In this document: one piece after another, positions 35,285 to 43,966 of the stretch
Layout: the number at the start of each line of letters is the position of its first letter
Numbering within the stretch: position 1 is the first letter of the stretch
Assembly (NCBI RefSeq): GCF_027484205.1
Contig: NZ_JAIXUB010000024.1
Coordinates: forward strand, 186,001 to 250,000
Source: Flavobacterium sp.
GTDB lineage: Bacteria > Bacteroidota > Bacteroidia > Flavobacteriales > Flavobacteriaceae
Length of the DNA: 64,000 bases
Direction of reading: 5' to 3'
Made by a program: the position numbers and the translations under genes
The notes under the pieces: model-generated
The model's input: only the letters and a program-made list of their open reading frames with translations
Told to the model about the DNA's origin: nothing
The model's database searches: none

Positions 35285-36112
35285 TTAATTTTCTTGTGGC
35301 GAACGTGTTTTTTGAAATGGAATTTTTAAAAGAGGAATTAATTCATTATTTTCTTTCGGATTCATGTGTGTGTCAACTCCATAGATAATTTCTTCTCTTT
35401 TTAAATATGAAAATGTTCCAAAAATTCTATCCCAAACAGAAAAAATATTTCCATAATTACTATCTGTGTAAGGAAGTTTATAATGATGGTGAATTTTATG
35501 CATATCTGGTGAAACTAATAGATAACTCATAAATTTATCTAATTTCTTTGGCAAACAAATATTAGCATGTGTAAATTGTGTAGCAACAACTGATAGTGTT
35601 TGATAAAGAAATACCATCCACATTGGACTTCCAACGATTAATACTCCAAATGTTGTAAAAATGAAACGAATAACACTTTCGCCAGGATGATGTCTGTTTC
35701 CTGAGGTTGTATCTATATAAGTGTCTGTGTGGTGAATTAAATGAAAACGCCATAGAAATTTTACGCGATGTTCAACAAAATGAGCTAAATAAGCACCAAA
35801 AAAGTCCAATAAAAGTAACCCAAATATGGTATAAACCCAAATATTCATTAGTGGTAACCATTGTAAAATTCCGAACTCTTTTTTACTAACAAATTCTGCA
35901 GTTTCTAATAAAATAAATGCTAAAGCAAAGTTTATAATGATTGTGGTTAGCGTGAAGAAAAGATTAATTCCTGCATGGTGTATTTTACTATAATTAAATT
36001 TAAAAAATGGGTTGATACTTTCAATTATCCAAAAAAAAGCAATTCCACCTGCCAAAATTAATCCTCTATGTAATGAAGGAACAGTTTCAAAATAGTTTAT
36101 TAGATGATCCAT
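35285..36112 (-). CDS. Sterol desaturase / fatty acid hydroxylase family protein
   Basis: 275 residues, four to five membrane helices. Histidine boxes for a di-iron centre are HFVEH, HLIHH, NRHHPGE and MHKIHHHYKLPYTDSNYG, in the order of the fatty acid hydroxylase superfamily. Such enzymes oxidise membrane lipids or carotenoids at the inner membrane; which one is not known. It is followed by the AlkB gene upstream on the same strand with a 33-base gap. Confidence 0.87.
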   Translation of the reverse strand: MDHLINYFETVPSLHRGLILAGGIAFFWIIESINPFFKFNYSKIHHAGINLFFTLTTIIINFALAFILLETAEFVSKKEFGILQWLPLMNIWVYTIFGLLLLDFFGAYLAHFVEHRVKFLWRFHLIHHTDTYIDTTSGNRHHPGESVIRFIFTTFGVLIVGSPMWMVFLYQTLSVVATQFTHANICLPKKLDKFMSYLLVSPDMHKIHHHYKLPYTDSNYGNIFSVWDRIFGTFSYLKREEIIYGVDTHMNPKENNELIPLLKIPFQKTRSPQEN

Positions 36113-36145
36113 AAAAGTGATTTGTTATCAAAAATAGTAAAATAA

Positions 36146-36748
36146 TTATTTAATTATTCTGAATGTTAAATTTATTCTTGGCCCAATTTCTTTCATGGTT
36201 TTAGGAATTTGATGTTTCCAAAAATGTTGGGTTTCGTCTTTCATTATCAAAAGACTTCCGTTTTGTAATATTATTTTTTGTTTGGCTTCTGCAATGGAGT
36301 TATGTTGCAAATGAAAAACTCTTTCAGCACCAAAACTTACTGAAGCAATGATTGGATTTCTTCCAAGTTCTTTTTCATTGTCAGCATGCCAACCATTACT
36401 GTCTTTTCCTGTGCGATATAAATTTAATAAAACTGTAGTGAAGTTTTCATTACAAACTGCCTCAATTTCTGATTTTATAAACATCAACAAAGCATTCCAT
36501 GGATGAGGTTGCATTATAATATTTGAATAGGAATATTGTTTTCCTTCATTTCCAAATAATGCTGTTAATCGTGGTTGAGGATGTGTTTTTCCAAAAACAG
36601 TAATGTCATCTTGTTGCCATGGAATTTCATTTAATAATTTTTCAAACAGCAATTTTGATTGATTTGCATCAAAGAAGTTAGGATAATACTCCACAGAAGC
36701 ATTTGGTAAATTGAAAGTAATTTTTTCAGATGGAAATAAAGAATTCAT
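36146..36748 (-). CDS. alkB: AlkB-like 2-oxoglutarate/Fe(II) dioxygenase
   Basis: 200 residues. NLYRTGKDSNGWHADNEKEL carries the iron-binding His-x-Asp, FWKHQIPKT the distal His and PRINLTFR the 2-oxoglutarate-binding arginines. This pattern with PQPRLTALFG fits the ALKBH2/3-like bacterial AlkB branch. The enzyme removes methyl lesions from bases in DNA or RNA. No ada or alkA gene is nearby, so damage-specific regulation is not visible. Confidence 0.9.
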   Translation of the reverse strand: MNSLFPSEKITFNLPNASVEYYPNFFDANQSKLLFEKLLNEIPWQQDDITVFGKTHPQPRLTALFGNEGKQYSYSNIIMQPHPWNALLMFIKSEIEAVCNENFTTVLLNLYRTGKDSNGWHADNEKELGRNPIIASVSFGAERVFHLQHNSIAEAKQKIILQNGSLLIMKDETQHFWKHQIPKTMKEIGPRINLTFRIIK

Positions 36749-36760
36749 ATTTCAAAGATA

Positions 36761-36791
36761 AAAAAAACGACGAAATTAATTCCGTCGTTTT
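36761..36791 (-). terminator. Terminator of aqpZ
   Basis: Read on the minus strand, AAAACGACG pairs with CGTCGTTTT across a 10-base loop (plus 36764-36791) and is followed by a run of T (plus A run 36761-36767). It lies 26 bases past the aqpZ stop. Confidence 0.85.
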
Positions 36792-36816
36792 AATAATAAT
36801 TAAGATGAAATAATTA

Positions 36817-37536
36817 TTAGTTATCTGATTTTTGAAGTAAATTTTTATAAACAAGTCCTCCTACAATTGCACCTAATATTGGTGCAACCCAAAATAACCA
36901 AACTTGGTAAAGTGGTTCACCTTGAGTAAAAATAGCTTGCGATAATGAACGAGCAGGATTTACAGAAGTATTTGTGATTGGGATACTAATTAAGTGGATT
37001 AATGTTAATGCTAAACCAATTGTGATTCCTGCAAATTTTCCATTAGCAAATTTATCGGTTGCTCCTAAAATTACTATCAAAAAGAACATTGTTAATACGA
37101 ATTCTGCTGCAAAACAAGAAAGCATAGAATAACCATCAGGTGAAAAGGCATCAAATCCATTTGTTGCAAATGCTCCAGCTTTTGAATTATCAATTACATT
37201 ACCATTTTTTCCTGTCCAAATGAAGTACAAAGTTCCTGCCGCAGCAATTGCTCCTAAACATTGCGAAACAATATATGACGCTAAATCTTTTGCTGAAAAA
37301 CGTCCTCCAGCCCAAAGTCCAAATGAAACTGCAGGATTAAAATGTCCTCCAGAAATGTGTCCAACAGCATAAGCCATGGTTAAAACAGTAAGTCCAAATG
37401 CCAAAGAAACTCCAGCAAATCCAATTCCTAAATGTACTCCAGCAGGAGTAAGGTAACCAGCTGCAAATAATGCACTTCCGCATCCTCCAAAAACTAACCA
37501 ATAGGTTCCAAAAAATTCTGCAAATAATTTTCTCAT
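36817..37536 (-). CDS. aqpZ: Aquaporin Z-type water channel
   Basis: 239 residues, six helices and two half-helices with the paired motifs [10 protein letters not shown] and SVNPARSL. The second motif is followed by an Arg in the selectivity filter, and the flanking residues resemble water-selective AqpZ rather than glycerol facilitators. It mediates rapid water movement across the inner membrane. It starts 21 bases before the DoxX-like gene stop on the same strand and likely shares transcripts with it. Confidence 0.93.
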   Translation of the reverse strand: MRKLFAEFFGTYWLVFGGCGSALFAAGYLTPAGVHLGIGFAGVSLAFGLTVLTMAYAVGHISGGHFNPAVSFGLWAGGRFSAKDLASYIVSQCLGAIAAAGTLYFIWTGKNGNVIDNSKAGAFATNGFDAFSPDGYSMLSCFAAEFVLTMFFLIVILGATDKFANGKFAGITIGLALTLIHLISIPITNTSVNPARSLSQAIFTQGEPLYQVWLFWVAPILGAIVGGLVYKNLLQKSDN

Positions 37537-37557
37537 AATTTGTTTATTTATAGTTAT

Positions 37558-37920
37558 TTAGTTTACAGGTAAGTATTGGTATGCCCAATAAATTAAGATA
37601 AATTGAATAGGAATTCTCAAATATAAAATCCATCTCGGAATTCCAAGACTTGCTTCATCATTTGTTATCATAAAAAGATTTGATGGAAAAACAACCATTA
37701 GATAGCCGATTATTCCCCAAAGTGCATATTCAGTAAAAATTGGAATAAAAATATAGATACCTAATAAGGCACATAAAAACCCTATAATTTCATTAACATG
37801 TTTTTTATACGGGATAAATGGTGGGATTACTTTTTCATATAATTTAGGTGAAATAAAGTGATTAATTCCGGCTAGTATATAAAGCACTGCCATGACGTAT
37901 AAATGCCAAGGTTTGTCCAT
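37558..37920 (-). CDS. DoxX-like small membrane protein
   Basis: 120 residues with four hydrophobic helices. YILAGINHFISPKLYEKVIPPFIPY is the DoxX/MauE-like conserved N-terminal segment (helix, Asn-His, Pro-rich loop). Proteins of this group are small inner-membrane redox-associated components of uncertain function. It is 21 bases upstream of aqpZ on the same strand. Confidence 0.78.
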   Translation of the reverse strand: MDKPWHLYVMAVLYILAGINHFISPKLYEKVIPPFIPYKKHVNEIIGFLCALLGIYIFIPIFTEYALWGIIGYLMVVFPSNLFMITNDEASLGIPRWILYLRIPIQFILIYWAYQYLPVN

Positions 37921-38004
37921 GAAATATTTTGTTTATTTCATACGAATATAATAATAAATTAACAGATAAATGTTATTTGTAGTTATAATTAGACAAAAAA
38001 ATAG

Positions 38005-38904
38005 CTAATTTTTTAATTTTGGTATTTGGATATTCATAATTACAATTGCAATTATAATTAAAATGATTCCAATCCATTGTGAAAAGATTACAACTTCATT
38101 TAAGATAAGAAATGCCATTAAAACCGACACAGGAAGCTCTAAAGCAGAAACGATACTTCCAAGACCAATTCCAGTAATAGGGAAGCCAGCATTCATAAGT
38201 AAAGGAGGAATAATTGTTCCAAAAAGAGCTAAAAAGATTCCCCATTTTAAGAAAATATCAAAATTGAAAGGTGTTGTTTGAGTAAAAAAACCAAAACCAA
38301 ATACAATAATAGCTCCACCCAAAAGCATATAAAGACTTCTTTGCGCCGATGAAATTCCCAATGCTACTTTATTAGCCGTAAACATTGTTGTGGTGAAAGA
38401 TGCAGCTGCTAACATTCCCCATAGAATTCCTCTCCAATCAATATCAAGTTGATTGTTAAGCAAGTTTGTTGCTAAAAAGGTTCCAATTAAAACTATCAAA
38501 ACGGATATTATTTTTTGCTTAGAAGGAACTCTTTTTTCAAGAAACCACTCTAATAAAACGCCCATCCAAACGGTTTGCATCAATAAAACTATAGCAATGG
38601 AAACATTAATATACTTTACACACAAATAATAAAATACACTTGTCATTCCTAATGATGTTCCGGCAAGCATCAAGTGAAATATATTTTTTGGAGTAGCTTT
38701 TTCAACAGCTTCTTTATTTTTGAATTTTTGAAAAGTATTGATTATTAAAATACCAAGAATTCCTAATATGAATTGAGAAGAGGTTACTTCGGCAGTTGTA
38801 AAACCTTCTTCATAAGCTAGTTTTACAAATGTGGCCAACATACCATAACTTGTTGCACCAAGACCAACTAAAAAAACTCCTTTTAGCAAACTGTTTTTTG
38901 ACAT
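38005..38904 (-). CDS. EamA-family (DMT) transporter
   Basis: 299 residues with ten predicted helices in two five-helix repeats. The first repeat has GLGATSYGMLATFVKLAYEE and the second has LLNNQLDIDWRGILWGM, the usual EamA duplication. It is probably an inner-membrane metabolite exporter or importer. The substrate cannot be inferred and no transporter partner gene is adjacent. Confidence 0.85.
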   Translation of the reverse strand: MSKNSLLKGVFLVGLGATSYGMLATFVKLAYEEGFTTAEVTSSQFILGILGILIINTFQKFKNKEAVEKATPKNIFHLMLAGTSLGMTSVFYYLCVKYINVSIAIVLLMQTVWMGVLLEWFLEKRVPSKQKIISVLIVLIGTFLATNLLNNQLDIDWRGILWGMLAAASFTTTMFTANKVALGISSAQRSLYMLLGGAIIVFGFGFFTQTTPFNFDIFLKWGIFLALFGTIIPPLLMNAGFPITGIGLGSIVSALELPVSVLMAFLILNEVVIFSQWIGIILIIIAIVIMNIQIPKLKN

Positions 38905-38973
38905 TTTTTAATTTTTAAAAAGCCGACAAAGATAATAGTTTGTTTGGGGTTTGAACTTGTTCTTATGAGTTTT

Positions 38974-40140
38974 TTAAAATATTCCTTCTAAAGGTTTATT
39001 ACTAATTCCAATTTTTGAATAATCAAAACTCATTTTTTCTTTTAATAATGAGGCATAAACACTTCTAAAATCGATTTGATGTTTTAAATCGCCATTGTCT
39101 AAATCTGATAAATTTGGATTTTGACCAACGATAGTTCCTTTTGTATTACCACCAATAATAAACATTGGAGCTGCGGTTCCATGATCAGTTCCATTTCCAT
39201 TGTCTTTTACGCGTCTTCCAAACTCTGAAAACACAACTAAAGTTACATTTTGCATCAATTTTGCATTTTTCAAATCTTGATAAAAACTAAAAACAGCATC
39301 ATTCAATTCGGATAATTTTCGTTTGTGAATATCTAATTGATTATCATGTGTATCAAATCCTCCAAGTGATGTGTAATAGACTTTTGAATTTAAATTTCCT
39401 TTAATCAATCTTGAAATCCATTCTAAGTTTTTAGCCAAACCTGTTTTTGGATAACTCATTTCAGATGAAGATTTTGTCAATGCTTTTTGGATTTCATCTG
39501 AACCTTCAGAAACAGAATTTGCAATTTTTCTAACAAAATCTAATTGAGGATTATCCGATAATTTTACATTGTCCTCTTTATCGGTTCTAATTTTAAATCG
39601 GTTTGGATCTTTTACAGTAATTGAATTTGGTTCGACACCTTTTAAAGCTAAGTTGTCAATAGAATCTAAATTGATTCCAGCTGTTGGTTGATGTTCATTG
39701 CATTGTAAGCCTAAATATCTGCCAAGCCATCCTTCGTTTAAGTATTTATTTGAATCTGTAGCGGTTTGCCAAATTTCTTGACTGCGAAAATGTGAACGAA
39801 CTGGTTCAGGATAACCCACATTTTGAATGACAGATAAATCTCCATTTTGTTGTATTTGAGCAAAATCTTTTAATGAAGGATGAAAAGCCATGCCTTTATT
39901 TTTACCAATTACATCATTTGTATTGATTGAAATTTTTGGTCGTAAATCATAGTACAATGGATTTTCATAAGGAATAAACGTGTTTAATCCGTCATTTCCA
40001 CCATTGAGTTGAATAAAAACTAAACATTGTTCACCAATTACCAAACTATTTTGTGAACCAAAAGCATGAAGAAATTCAGGAAGAATTAGCATTCCGCCAG
40101 TAAAAGTTCCTGTAAGCGATAAAAAGTTTCTTCTGTTCAT
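38974..40140 (-). CDS. DUF1501-domain exported protein with twin-arginine start
   Basis: 388 residues. The start MNRRNFLSLTGTFTGG has the RR-x-F-L form of a Tat signal peptide. The body contains FIQLNGGNDGLNTF, FHPSLKDF, GGFDTHDNQLDIH and FSEFGRRVKDNGNGTDHGT, the standard DUF1501 (sulfatase-like fold) motifs. DUF1501 proteins are widespread partners of DUF1800 proteins and their role is unproven. It starts 10 bases after the DUF1800 stop codon, so the pair is cotranscribed. Confidence 0.9.
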   Translation of the reverse strand: MNRRNFLSLTGTFTGGMLILPEFLHAFGSQNSLVIGEQCLVFIQLNGGNDGLNTFIPYENPLYYDLRPKISINTNDVIGKNKGMAFHPSLKDFAQIQQNGDLSVIQNVGYPEPVRSHFRSQEIWQTATDSNKYLNEGWLGRYLGLQCNEHQPTAGINLDSIDNLALKGVEPNSITVKDPNRFKIRTDKEDNVKLSDNPQLDFVRKIANSVSEGSDEIQKALTKSSSEMSYPKTGLAKNLEWISRLIKGNLNSKVYYTSLGGFDTHDNQLDIHKRKLSELNDAVFSFYQDLKNAKLMQNVTLVVFSEFGRRVKDNGNGTDHGTAAPMFIIGGNTKGTIVGQNPNLSDLDNGDLKHQIDFRSVYASLLKEKMSFDYSKIGISNKPLEGIF

Positions 40141-40150
40141 CTTTTTGTAA

Positions 40151-41548
40151 TTAAATTAATTGATATTCAGGTGTTTTAGTGATATAGTTAAATAATCGTA
40201 AAACAGCAAAATCAGCATTTGAATCTTGTGCGTCAAAGTCATATTTCAATAAATTTTCCATGTCTTTTTGCATAGTTTCATCAACTCTAAAAAGTAATCT
40301 GTTTGATAAATCGGCTATTATTTTTTTATTATTTGCGTTTTTATCAAAATTGATTTTAACCTTTACTTTTTCTAAAGAAATTGAAACTTCATCGCCTTCT
40401 TCAGGAATTTTATTAAATGCTTTTCTACTTATGTTTCGTCCATTACAAAGCAAGTCGCTAGTATTGTTTCGCTGTAAATATATTTGAGATGTTAACCATG
40501 AATTTCCTCCATCCCAACCTTTAACATTGGGTTGATTGAACAAATCCATGCCTTGTTGTTTTAAGTAAAAAGCAATTAAATTATTGTCTGTTTCTTCAAT
40601 ATTCAATTCATTTAAAAGTTGTAATAAGTAAACCAGTGGATCTTTTATTTTGCTTCCCTCATTGTTTTTAGAAAATTCTTCCGTAAAAATTTTAGTCAAA
40701 AGTGGTTCTATTTCAAAGTTTTGTTTTCTGAAAAAATCTCCATAATAAGTAACTAATTCTTCCGATGGAGTATCATAAATAAACCATTTTAAAATTTTTC
40801 TTGTAATTAAATAAGGCGTATTTTTTTGTTCAAATAGAATATCTACTAAATCATCAGCTTTGAAATTTCCTTGTTTTCCAAAATAAGTTTTAATAGAATT
40901 ATCTTCTAAAAAACGTCTATAAACCGCATTTTCTTCGCCAAGATTTAATCCTGCAAGTGCTTTTGCTCCTTCTTTAATATCATTTTCAGTATAATTTCCA
41001 ATTCCGATGGTGAATAATTCTAATAATTCTCTGCTTAAATTTTCGTTGATTTTATCTTTTCGATTGTCAACATTGTCTAAATAACGAACCATTGCGTTTG
41101 ACTTTATAATCTTTTTAGTCAATTCTTTAAAACTTCCAAAAGCATTTTCTCTTAAAATCATATTGTGTTGATAAACCCAATAAGTAGATTTTACCTTTTG
41201 TGATGTTGCAACAAAGTGATTGTGCCAAAAGCAAACCATTTTTTCGCGCAAAGGAAAATGTTCAGATTGTATTTTTTCGAGCCACCATTTTTTCAACTCA
41301 AAAGCATTTTTGATTTGTTTTTTTATAACTTTTTTCTGTTCATCAGCACCAGCATTTTTGATTGATTGTCGCATTTCTCTCAGTTCAGCAATGGTTTTTG
41401 GTTCATCATCGAGAAATGAAGGTAATTGTGTTTCAACCTTTGTATTGAAAGACTTTTTTAGAAAATTATCTAAACCTAATTTATCAATTTCAATAGCTTG
41501 CTTAGTTGAAAAACCAAGTCGCAGTGACCAAAGATTACTTTTGTTCAT
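40151..41548 (-). CDS. DUF1800-domain protein
   Basis: 465 residues from ATG 41548; an upstream TTG at 41554 is less likely. LWSLRLGFSTKQAIEIDKLGL, FPLREKMVCFWHNHF, NENLSRELLELFTIGIG and KGWDGGNSWLTS are typical DUF1800 motifs. No clear signal peptide is visible. The DUF1800-DUF1501 pair is conserved across Bacteroidota and other groups; proposed roles in surface or extracellular polymer handling are not demonstrated. Confidence 0.88.
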   Translation of the reverse strand: MNKSNLWSLRLGFSTKQAIEIDKLGLDNFLKKSFNTKVETQLPSFLDDEPKTIAELREMRQSIKNAGADEQKKVIKKQIKNAFELKKWWLEKIQSEHFPLREKMVCFWHNHFVATSQKVKSTYWVYQHNMILRENAFGSFKELTKKIIKSNAMVRYLDNVDNRKDKINENLSRELLELFTIGIGNYTENDIKEGAKALAGLNLGEENAVYRRFLEDNSIKTYFGKQGNFKADDLVDILFEQKNTPYLITRKILKWFIYDTPSEELVTYYGDFFRKQNFEIEPLLTKIFTEEFSKNNEGSKIKDPLVYLLQLLNELNIEETDNNLIAFYLKQQGMDLFNQPNVKGWDGGNSWLTSQIYLQRNNTSDLLCNGRNISRKAFNKIPEEGDEVSISLEKVKVKINFDKNANNKKIIADLSNRLLFRVDETMQKDMENLLKYDFDAQDSNADFAVLRLFNYITKTPEYQLI

Positions 41549-41647
41549 AATCAAAAATGTTATTTTATAAGTTTAGACTTTATTTAACATAAAAGGTTTA
41601 AATATTTTTAAAAATATAACGTTAAATAGAGAAATAATCTTTTATAA

Positions 41648-42241
41648 ATGAAAAATATTTTACTTCTATTCTGTTTAAGTTTTCTTTGTTGTAACAATGC
41701 AAAAGTGGAAACTCCTGTTAAAGATTATAAATCAAAAAATTTAGAAGCATTAAAATATTGTAAGGAAAATGGTTTTAATGAAGAGTATTATTTTTTATTA
41801 GATTTAAGTATTCATCCAGGAAAAAATAGATTTTTTATTTATGATTTTAAAGAGAATAAAATTTCAGATAAAAATTTAGTTACTCATGGTGCGTGCGATC
41901 ATTTTGAAACTAATCCTGATAAATGGGAAAAAGCTAAGTTTAGTAGTAAAACCGACAGTCATTGTTCCATGAAAGGAAAGTATAAAATAGGTAAAAGAGA
42001 TTATAGTTCTTGGGGAATTAATGTGAAATATTGGCTTCATGGATTAGAAGAAAGCAATAAAACAGCAGAAAAAAGAGTAGTGGTTCTGCATTCATGGAGT
42101 GCGGTTTCTAACGAGGAAATTTATCCTGAAGTAGCACCTTTAAGTTGGGGTTGTCCTGCTGTTTCAGATGAATTTATGAGAAAATTGGATACCAAACTTA
42201 AAGCGACAAAAAAGCCAGTATTGCTTTGGATTATAGAATAG
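41648..42241 (+). CDS. Murein L,D-transpeptidase catalytic domain lipoprotein
   Basis: 197 residues. The lipobox SFLCC (Cys17/18) predicts a lipoprotein. The catalytic region has WLHGLEESN, VVLHSWSAV (His) and SWGCPAVS with the nucleophilic cysteine, typical of the murein L,D-transpeptidase catalytic-domain family (PF13645-like) rather than of classical YkuD. It probably acts on peptidoglycan cross-links in the periplasm. It is the only plus-strand gene in a mostly minus-strand block. Confidence 0.87.
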   Translation: MKNILLLFCLSFLCCNNAKVETPVKDYKSKNLEALKYCKENGFNEEYYFLLDLSIHPGKNRFFIYDFKENKISDKNLVTHGACDHFETNPDKWEKAKFSSKTDSHCSMKGKYKIGKRDYSSWGINVKYWLHGLEESNKTAEKRVVVLHSWSAVSNEEIYPEVAPLSWGCPAVSDEFMRKLDTKLKATKKPVLLWIIE

Positions 42242-42245
42242 AAAA

Positions 42246-42272
42246 TCCTGCAAAAAAATAATTCTTGCAGGA
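42246..42272. terminator. Hairpin between convergent genes
   Basis: TCCTGCAA (42246-42253) pairs with TTGCAGGA (42265-42272). On the minus strand it is followed by TTTTC, so it may end the transcript of the 275-residue gene, whose stop is at 42301. Confidence 0.6.
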
Positions 42273-42300
42273 CTTTGCTCCCAAATTAAAAAACCTAACT

Positions 42301-43128
42301 TTATCTTCTGCCGTTAGATCTTGCTCTAACTGGACGTGTTTTTTTAACCCTAACAGCTTTCACTTTTCCTCTTTTATTTTTATGTACTACTGTTGTGCCT
42401 TTTCTGTTATGAACTACTAATGTTGAAGAGTTTCTTCTTGGCGAATAAACTTTTCTTGCTACTACAACTCTGTGAGTAGTTGTTCTATGATAGTAAACTC
42501 TGTGCGGTGCGCAACGACCATAAAAAACGTTGTGACGATAGGGTTTCCATGGTTTCCACCATTTAGGATAAAATCCCCATCGATAAGGTGAAACCCAAAC
42601 TACATAACTTGGTGCATAAATAAACCGAACACTTGGCCAAAACCAAACATTTACAATTACTCTTGTGGTTTTAATTTCAAAATTATTTGGACCTTTCGAA
42701 TTTTCTGCTTTTTCATTTACATCAAAAGGTTCAACAATTGTGTTTTCTGCATATAAATTTTCATCACCAATAATTTGAAGTTGTGCTTCTTCAGTTCCTG
42801 TTTTTTCAATTCCAATGGTTGCAACATCTTGTTTTTCATTTTCACCCAAAAATGTACTTAAAACAATTACATGAGTGTCACCATCTTTAATATCATTAAC
42901 CGTAATGTAATCAATTTCACCATCATTGTTTAAATCAAGATTGTTGACATTGTTGTTGTCTTCATTGATTAATTTTTCAAATTCTTCTAACGATTTAGCA
43001 TTTTTAAACATGGCTAACGCACCTTCTAAACTGAAATTTTCTCCTGTATTTTCAGTAGAACTTTCTTCTTGAGCATAACTGATTGTTAAACAAAAAGTTG
43101 CTAAAATTAATGAGATTGTTTTTTTCAT
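42301..43128 (-). CDS. Exported protein with acidic N-half and very basic C-terminus
   Basis: 275 residues. A signal peptide (about 1-19) precedes an acidic region with DLNNDGEIDYITVNDI, an EF-hand-like loop. A Trp/Tyr/Pro-rich middle (WPSVRFIYAPSYVVWVSPYR) leads to a strongly basic tail (KRGKVKAVRVKKTRPVRARS). I do not recognise a family; the basic tail could bind nucleic acid or polysaccharide. It is exported, probably to the periplasm or outside. Confidence 0.7.
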   Translation of the reverse strand: MKKTISLILATFCLTISYAQEESSTENTGENFSLEGALAMFKNAKSLEEFEKLINEDNNNVNNLDLNNDGEIDYITVNDIKDGDTHVIVLSTFLGENEKQDVATIGIEKTGTEEAQLQIIGDENLYAENTIVEPFDVNEKAENSKGPNNFEIKTTRVIVNVWFWPSVRFIYAPSYVVWVSPYRWGFYPKWWKPWKPYRHNVFYGRCAPHRVYYHRTTTHRVVVARKVYSPRRNSSTLVVHNRKGTTVVHKNKRGKVKAVRVKKTRPVRARSNGRR

Positions 43129-43304
43129 ATTCTTATCGTTTTTAAATAAGACTATGTTTCTTTTAAAAGGTTTAACTATGAATTAAATTTTACTTCAACT
43201 TTTTTTAAAAAATAGGATAGAATTAGTCCTATAAAAACCTAAATATTTCATAAAAAAAAACAATGCTGATTTTTAACCAGCATTGTTTAAAATTAAGGAA
43301 TGAC
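43129..43304. other. Non-coding gap with two hairpins
   Basis: No gene is seen here. A short hairpin ATAGGA/TCCTAT lies at 43212-43232 and the strong terminator of the micro-ORF operon at 43250-43287. Confidence 0.5.
43250..43287 (-). terminator. Strong terminator after micro-ORF array
   Basis: Read on the minus strand, AACAATGCTG (from 43287) pairs perfectly with CAGCATTGTT (to 43259), with a 9-base loop and a run of T (plus A run 43252-43260). It lies 18 bases past the last micro-ORF stop and indicates that the array is transcribed. Confidence 0.9.
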
Positions 43305-43463
43305 TTATGAATTCCTATCTAAATATTTACTAATTTTTATGTAGAGTTTGATAATATAATATATTATTACAACTATAAAAACTATATTTAAAGTTTGCCA
43401 CAACGAGTTTAAAATATAATCTGCATTCCAAACCGTTTCTGTTTCATAGACTTTATCTTCCAT
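43305..43463 (-). CDS. Micro-membrane protein 4 (52 residues)
   Basis: ATG 43463 to TAA 43305. The protein has a short acidic, aromatic N-terminus (MEDKVYETETVWNADY), one isoleucine-rich helix (about 23-39) and a basic tail KLYIKISKYLDRNS. The tail matches that of the 44-residue ORF upstream (KLYRKLIKYLDRK). It is the last ORF before the terminator. Function unknown; small single-helix proteins of this kind include toxins, regulators and subunits of membrane complexes. Confidence 0.6.
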   Translation of the reverse strand: MEDKVYETETVWNADYILNSLWQTLNIVFIVVIIYYIIKLYIKISKYLDRNS

Positions 43464-43479
43464 ATTTTTAATATTTCAA

Positions 43480-43599
43480 TTATTTCTTTTTTAAAAATTT
43501 TAAACAAACTTTCAAAAAACTTAAAACAATAATTATAAAAACAATATACATCAATGTTCTTATAACTTCACTAGTGCTAAAAAGGAAAAAATACTTCAA
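43480..43599 (-). CDS. Micro-membrane ORF 3 (39 residues, TTG start) or shorter
   Basis: From TTG 43599 to TAA 43480, encoding LKYFFLFSTSEVIRTLM then an isoleucine-rich helix and LKVCLKFLKKK. The start is uncertain: an internal ATG would leave only 23 residues. Its hydrophobic-helix-plus-basic-tail plan matches its neighbours, but it is the weakest member. It may be a decayed copy. Confidence 0.4.
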   Translation of the reverse strand: MKYFFLFSTSEVIRTLMYIVFIIIVLSFLKVCLKFLKKK

Positions 43600-43604
43600 A
43601 TTAT

Positions 43605-43739
43605 TTACTTTCTATCAAGATATTTTATCAATTTTCTGTAAAGTTTGATTATACTGTAAATAATTATTAGTAATAATATAATAATTAAAATTTGCCAAAT
43701 AAATAAACCAAAACTAAAATCATTAAGAATTTTTTCCAT
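43605..43739 (-). CDS. Micro-membrane protein 2 (44 residues)
   Basis: ATG 43739 to TAA 43605. It encodes MEKILNDFSFGLFIWQ, an isoleucine/leucine-rich helix and the basic tail KLYRKLIKYLDRK. Its start overlaps the end of ORF 1 by 17 bases, a sign of translational coupling. The tail motif is shared with ORF 4 and partly with ORF 1. Confidence 0.6.
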   Translation of the reverse strand: MEKILNDFSFGLFIWQILIIILLLIIIYSIIKLYRKLIKYLDRK

Positions 43740-43896
43740 TTTTATTCTCTAAAAATTTCATTAAAGCTCTATATAATTTTACTATATAATAAACAATAAT
43801 AATTATTAGAATTATTTTTAGGGTATCAATTATTGTATAAACAATGTAATCCATGTTTACAACCGGTTCAATTTTGTGAATTTCTGTATTTTTCAT
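43723..43896 (-). CDS. Micro-membrane protein 1 (57 residues)
   Basis: ATG 43896 to TAA 43723. It encodes a polar N-terminus (MKNTEIHKIEPVVNMDY), an isoleucine-rich helix (about 24-38) and the tail KLYRALMKFLENKNGKNS. It starts 70 bases downstream of the 495-residue lipoprotein stop on the same strand, so the lipoprotein and the micro-ORFs are likely one operon. Function unknown. Confidence 0.6.
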   Translation of the reverse strand: MKNTEIHKIEPVVNMDYIVYTIIDTLKIILIIIIVYYIVKLYRALMKFLENKNGKNS

Positions 43897-43966
43897 CTGT
43901 AAACTTTTTAATATATCATTGTTAGATTACTGTTATTTTAATATTTCTTCGTTTGTAAATGATTAA

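Noticed and set aside
43129-43304. Another micro-membrane ORF
   Set aside because: No ORF of useful length with a helix and basic tail was found; only hairpins are visible.
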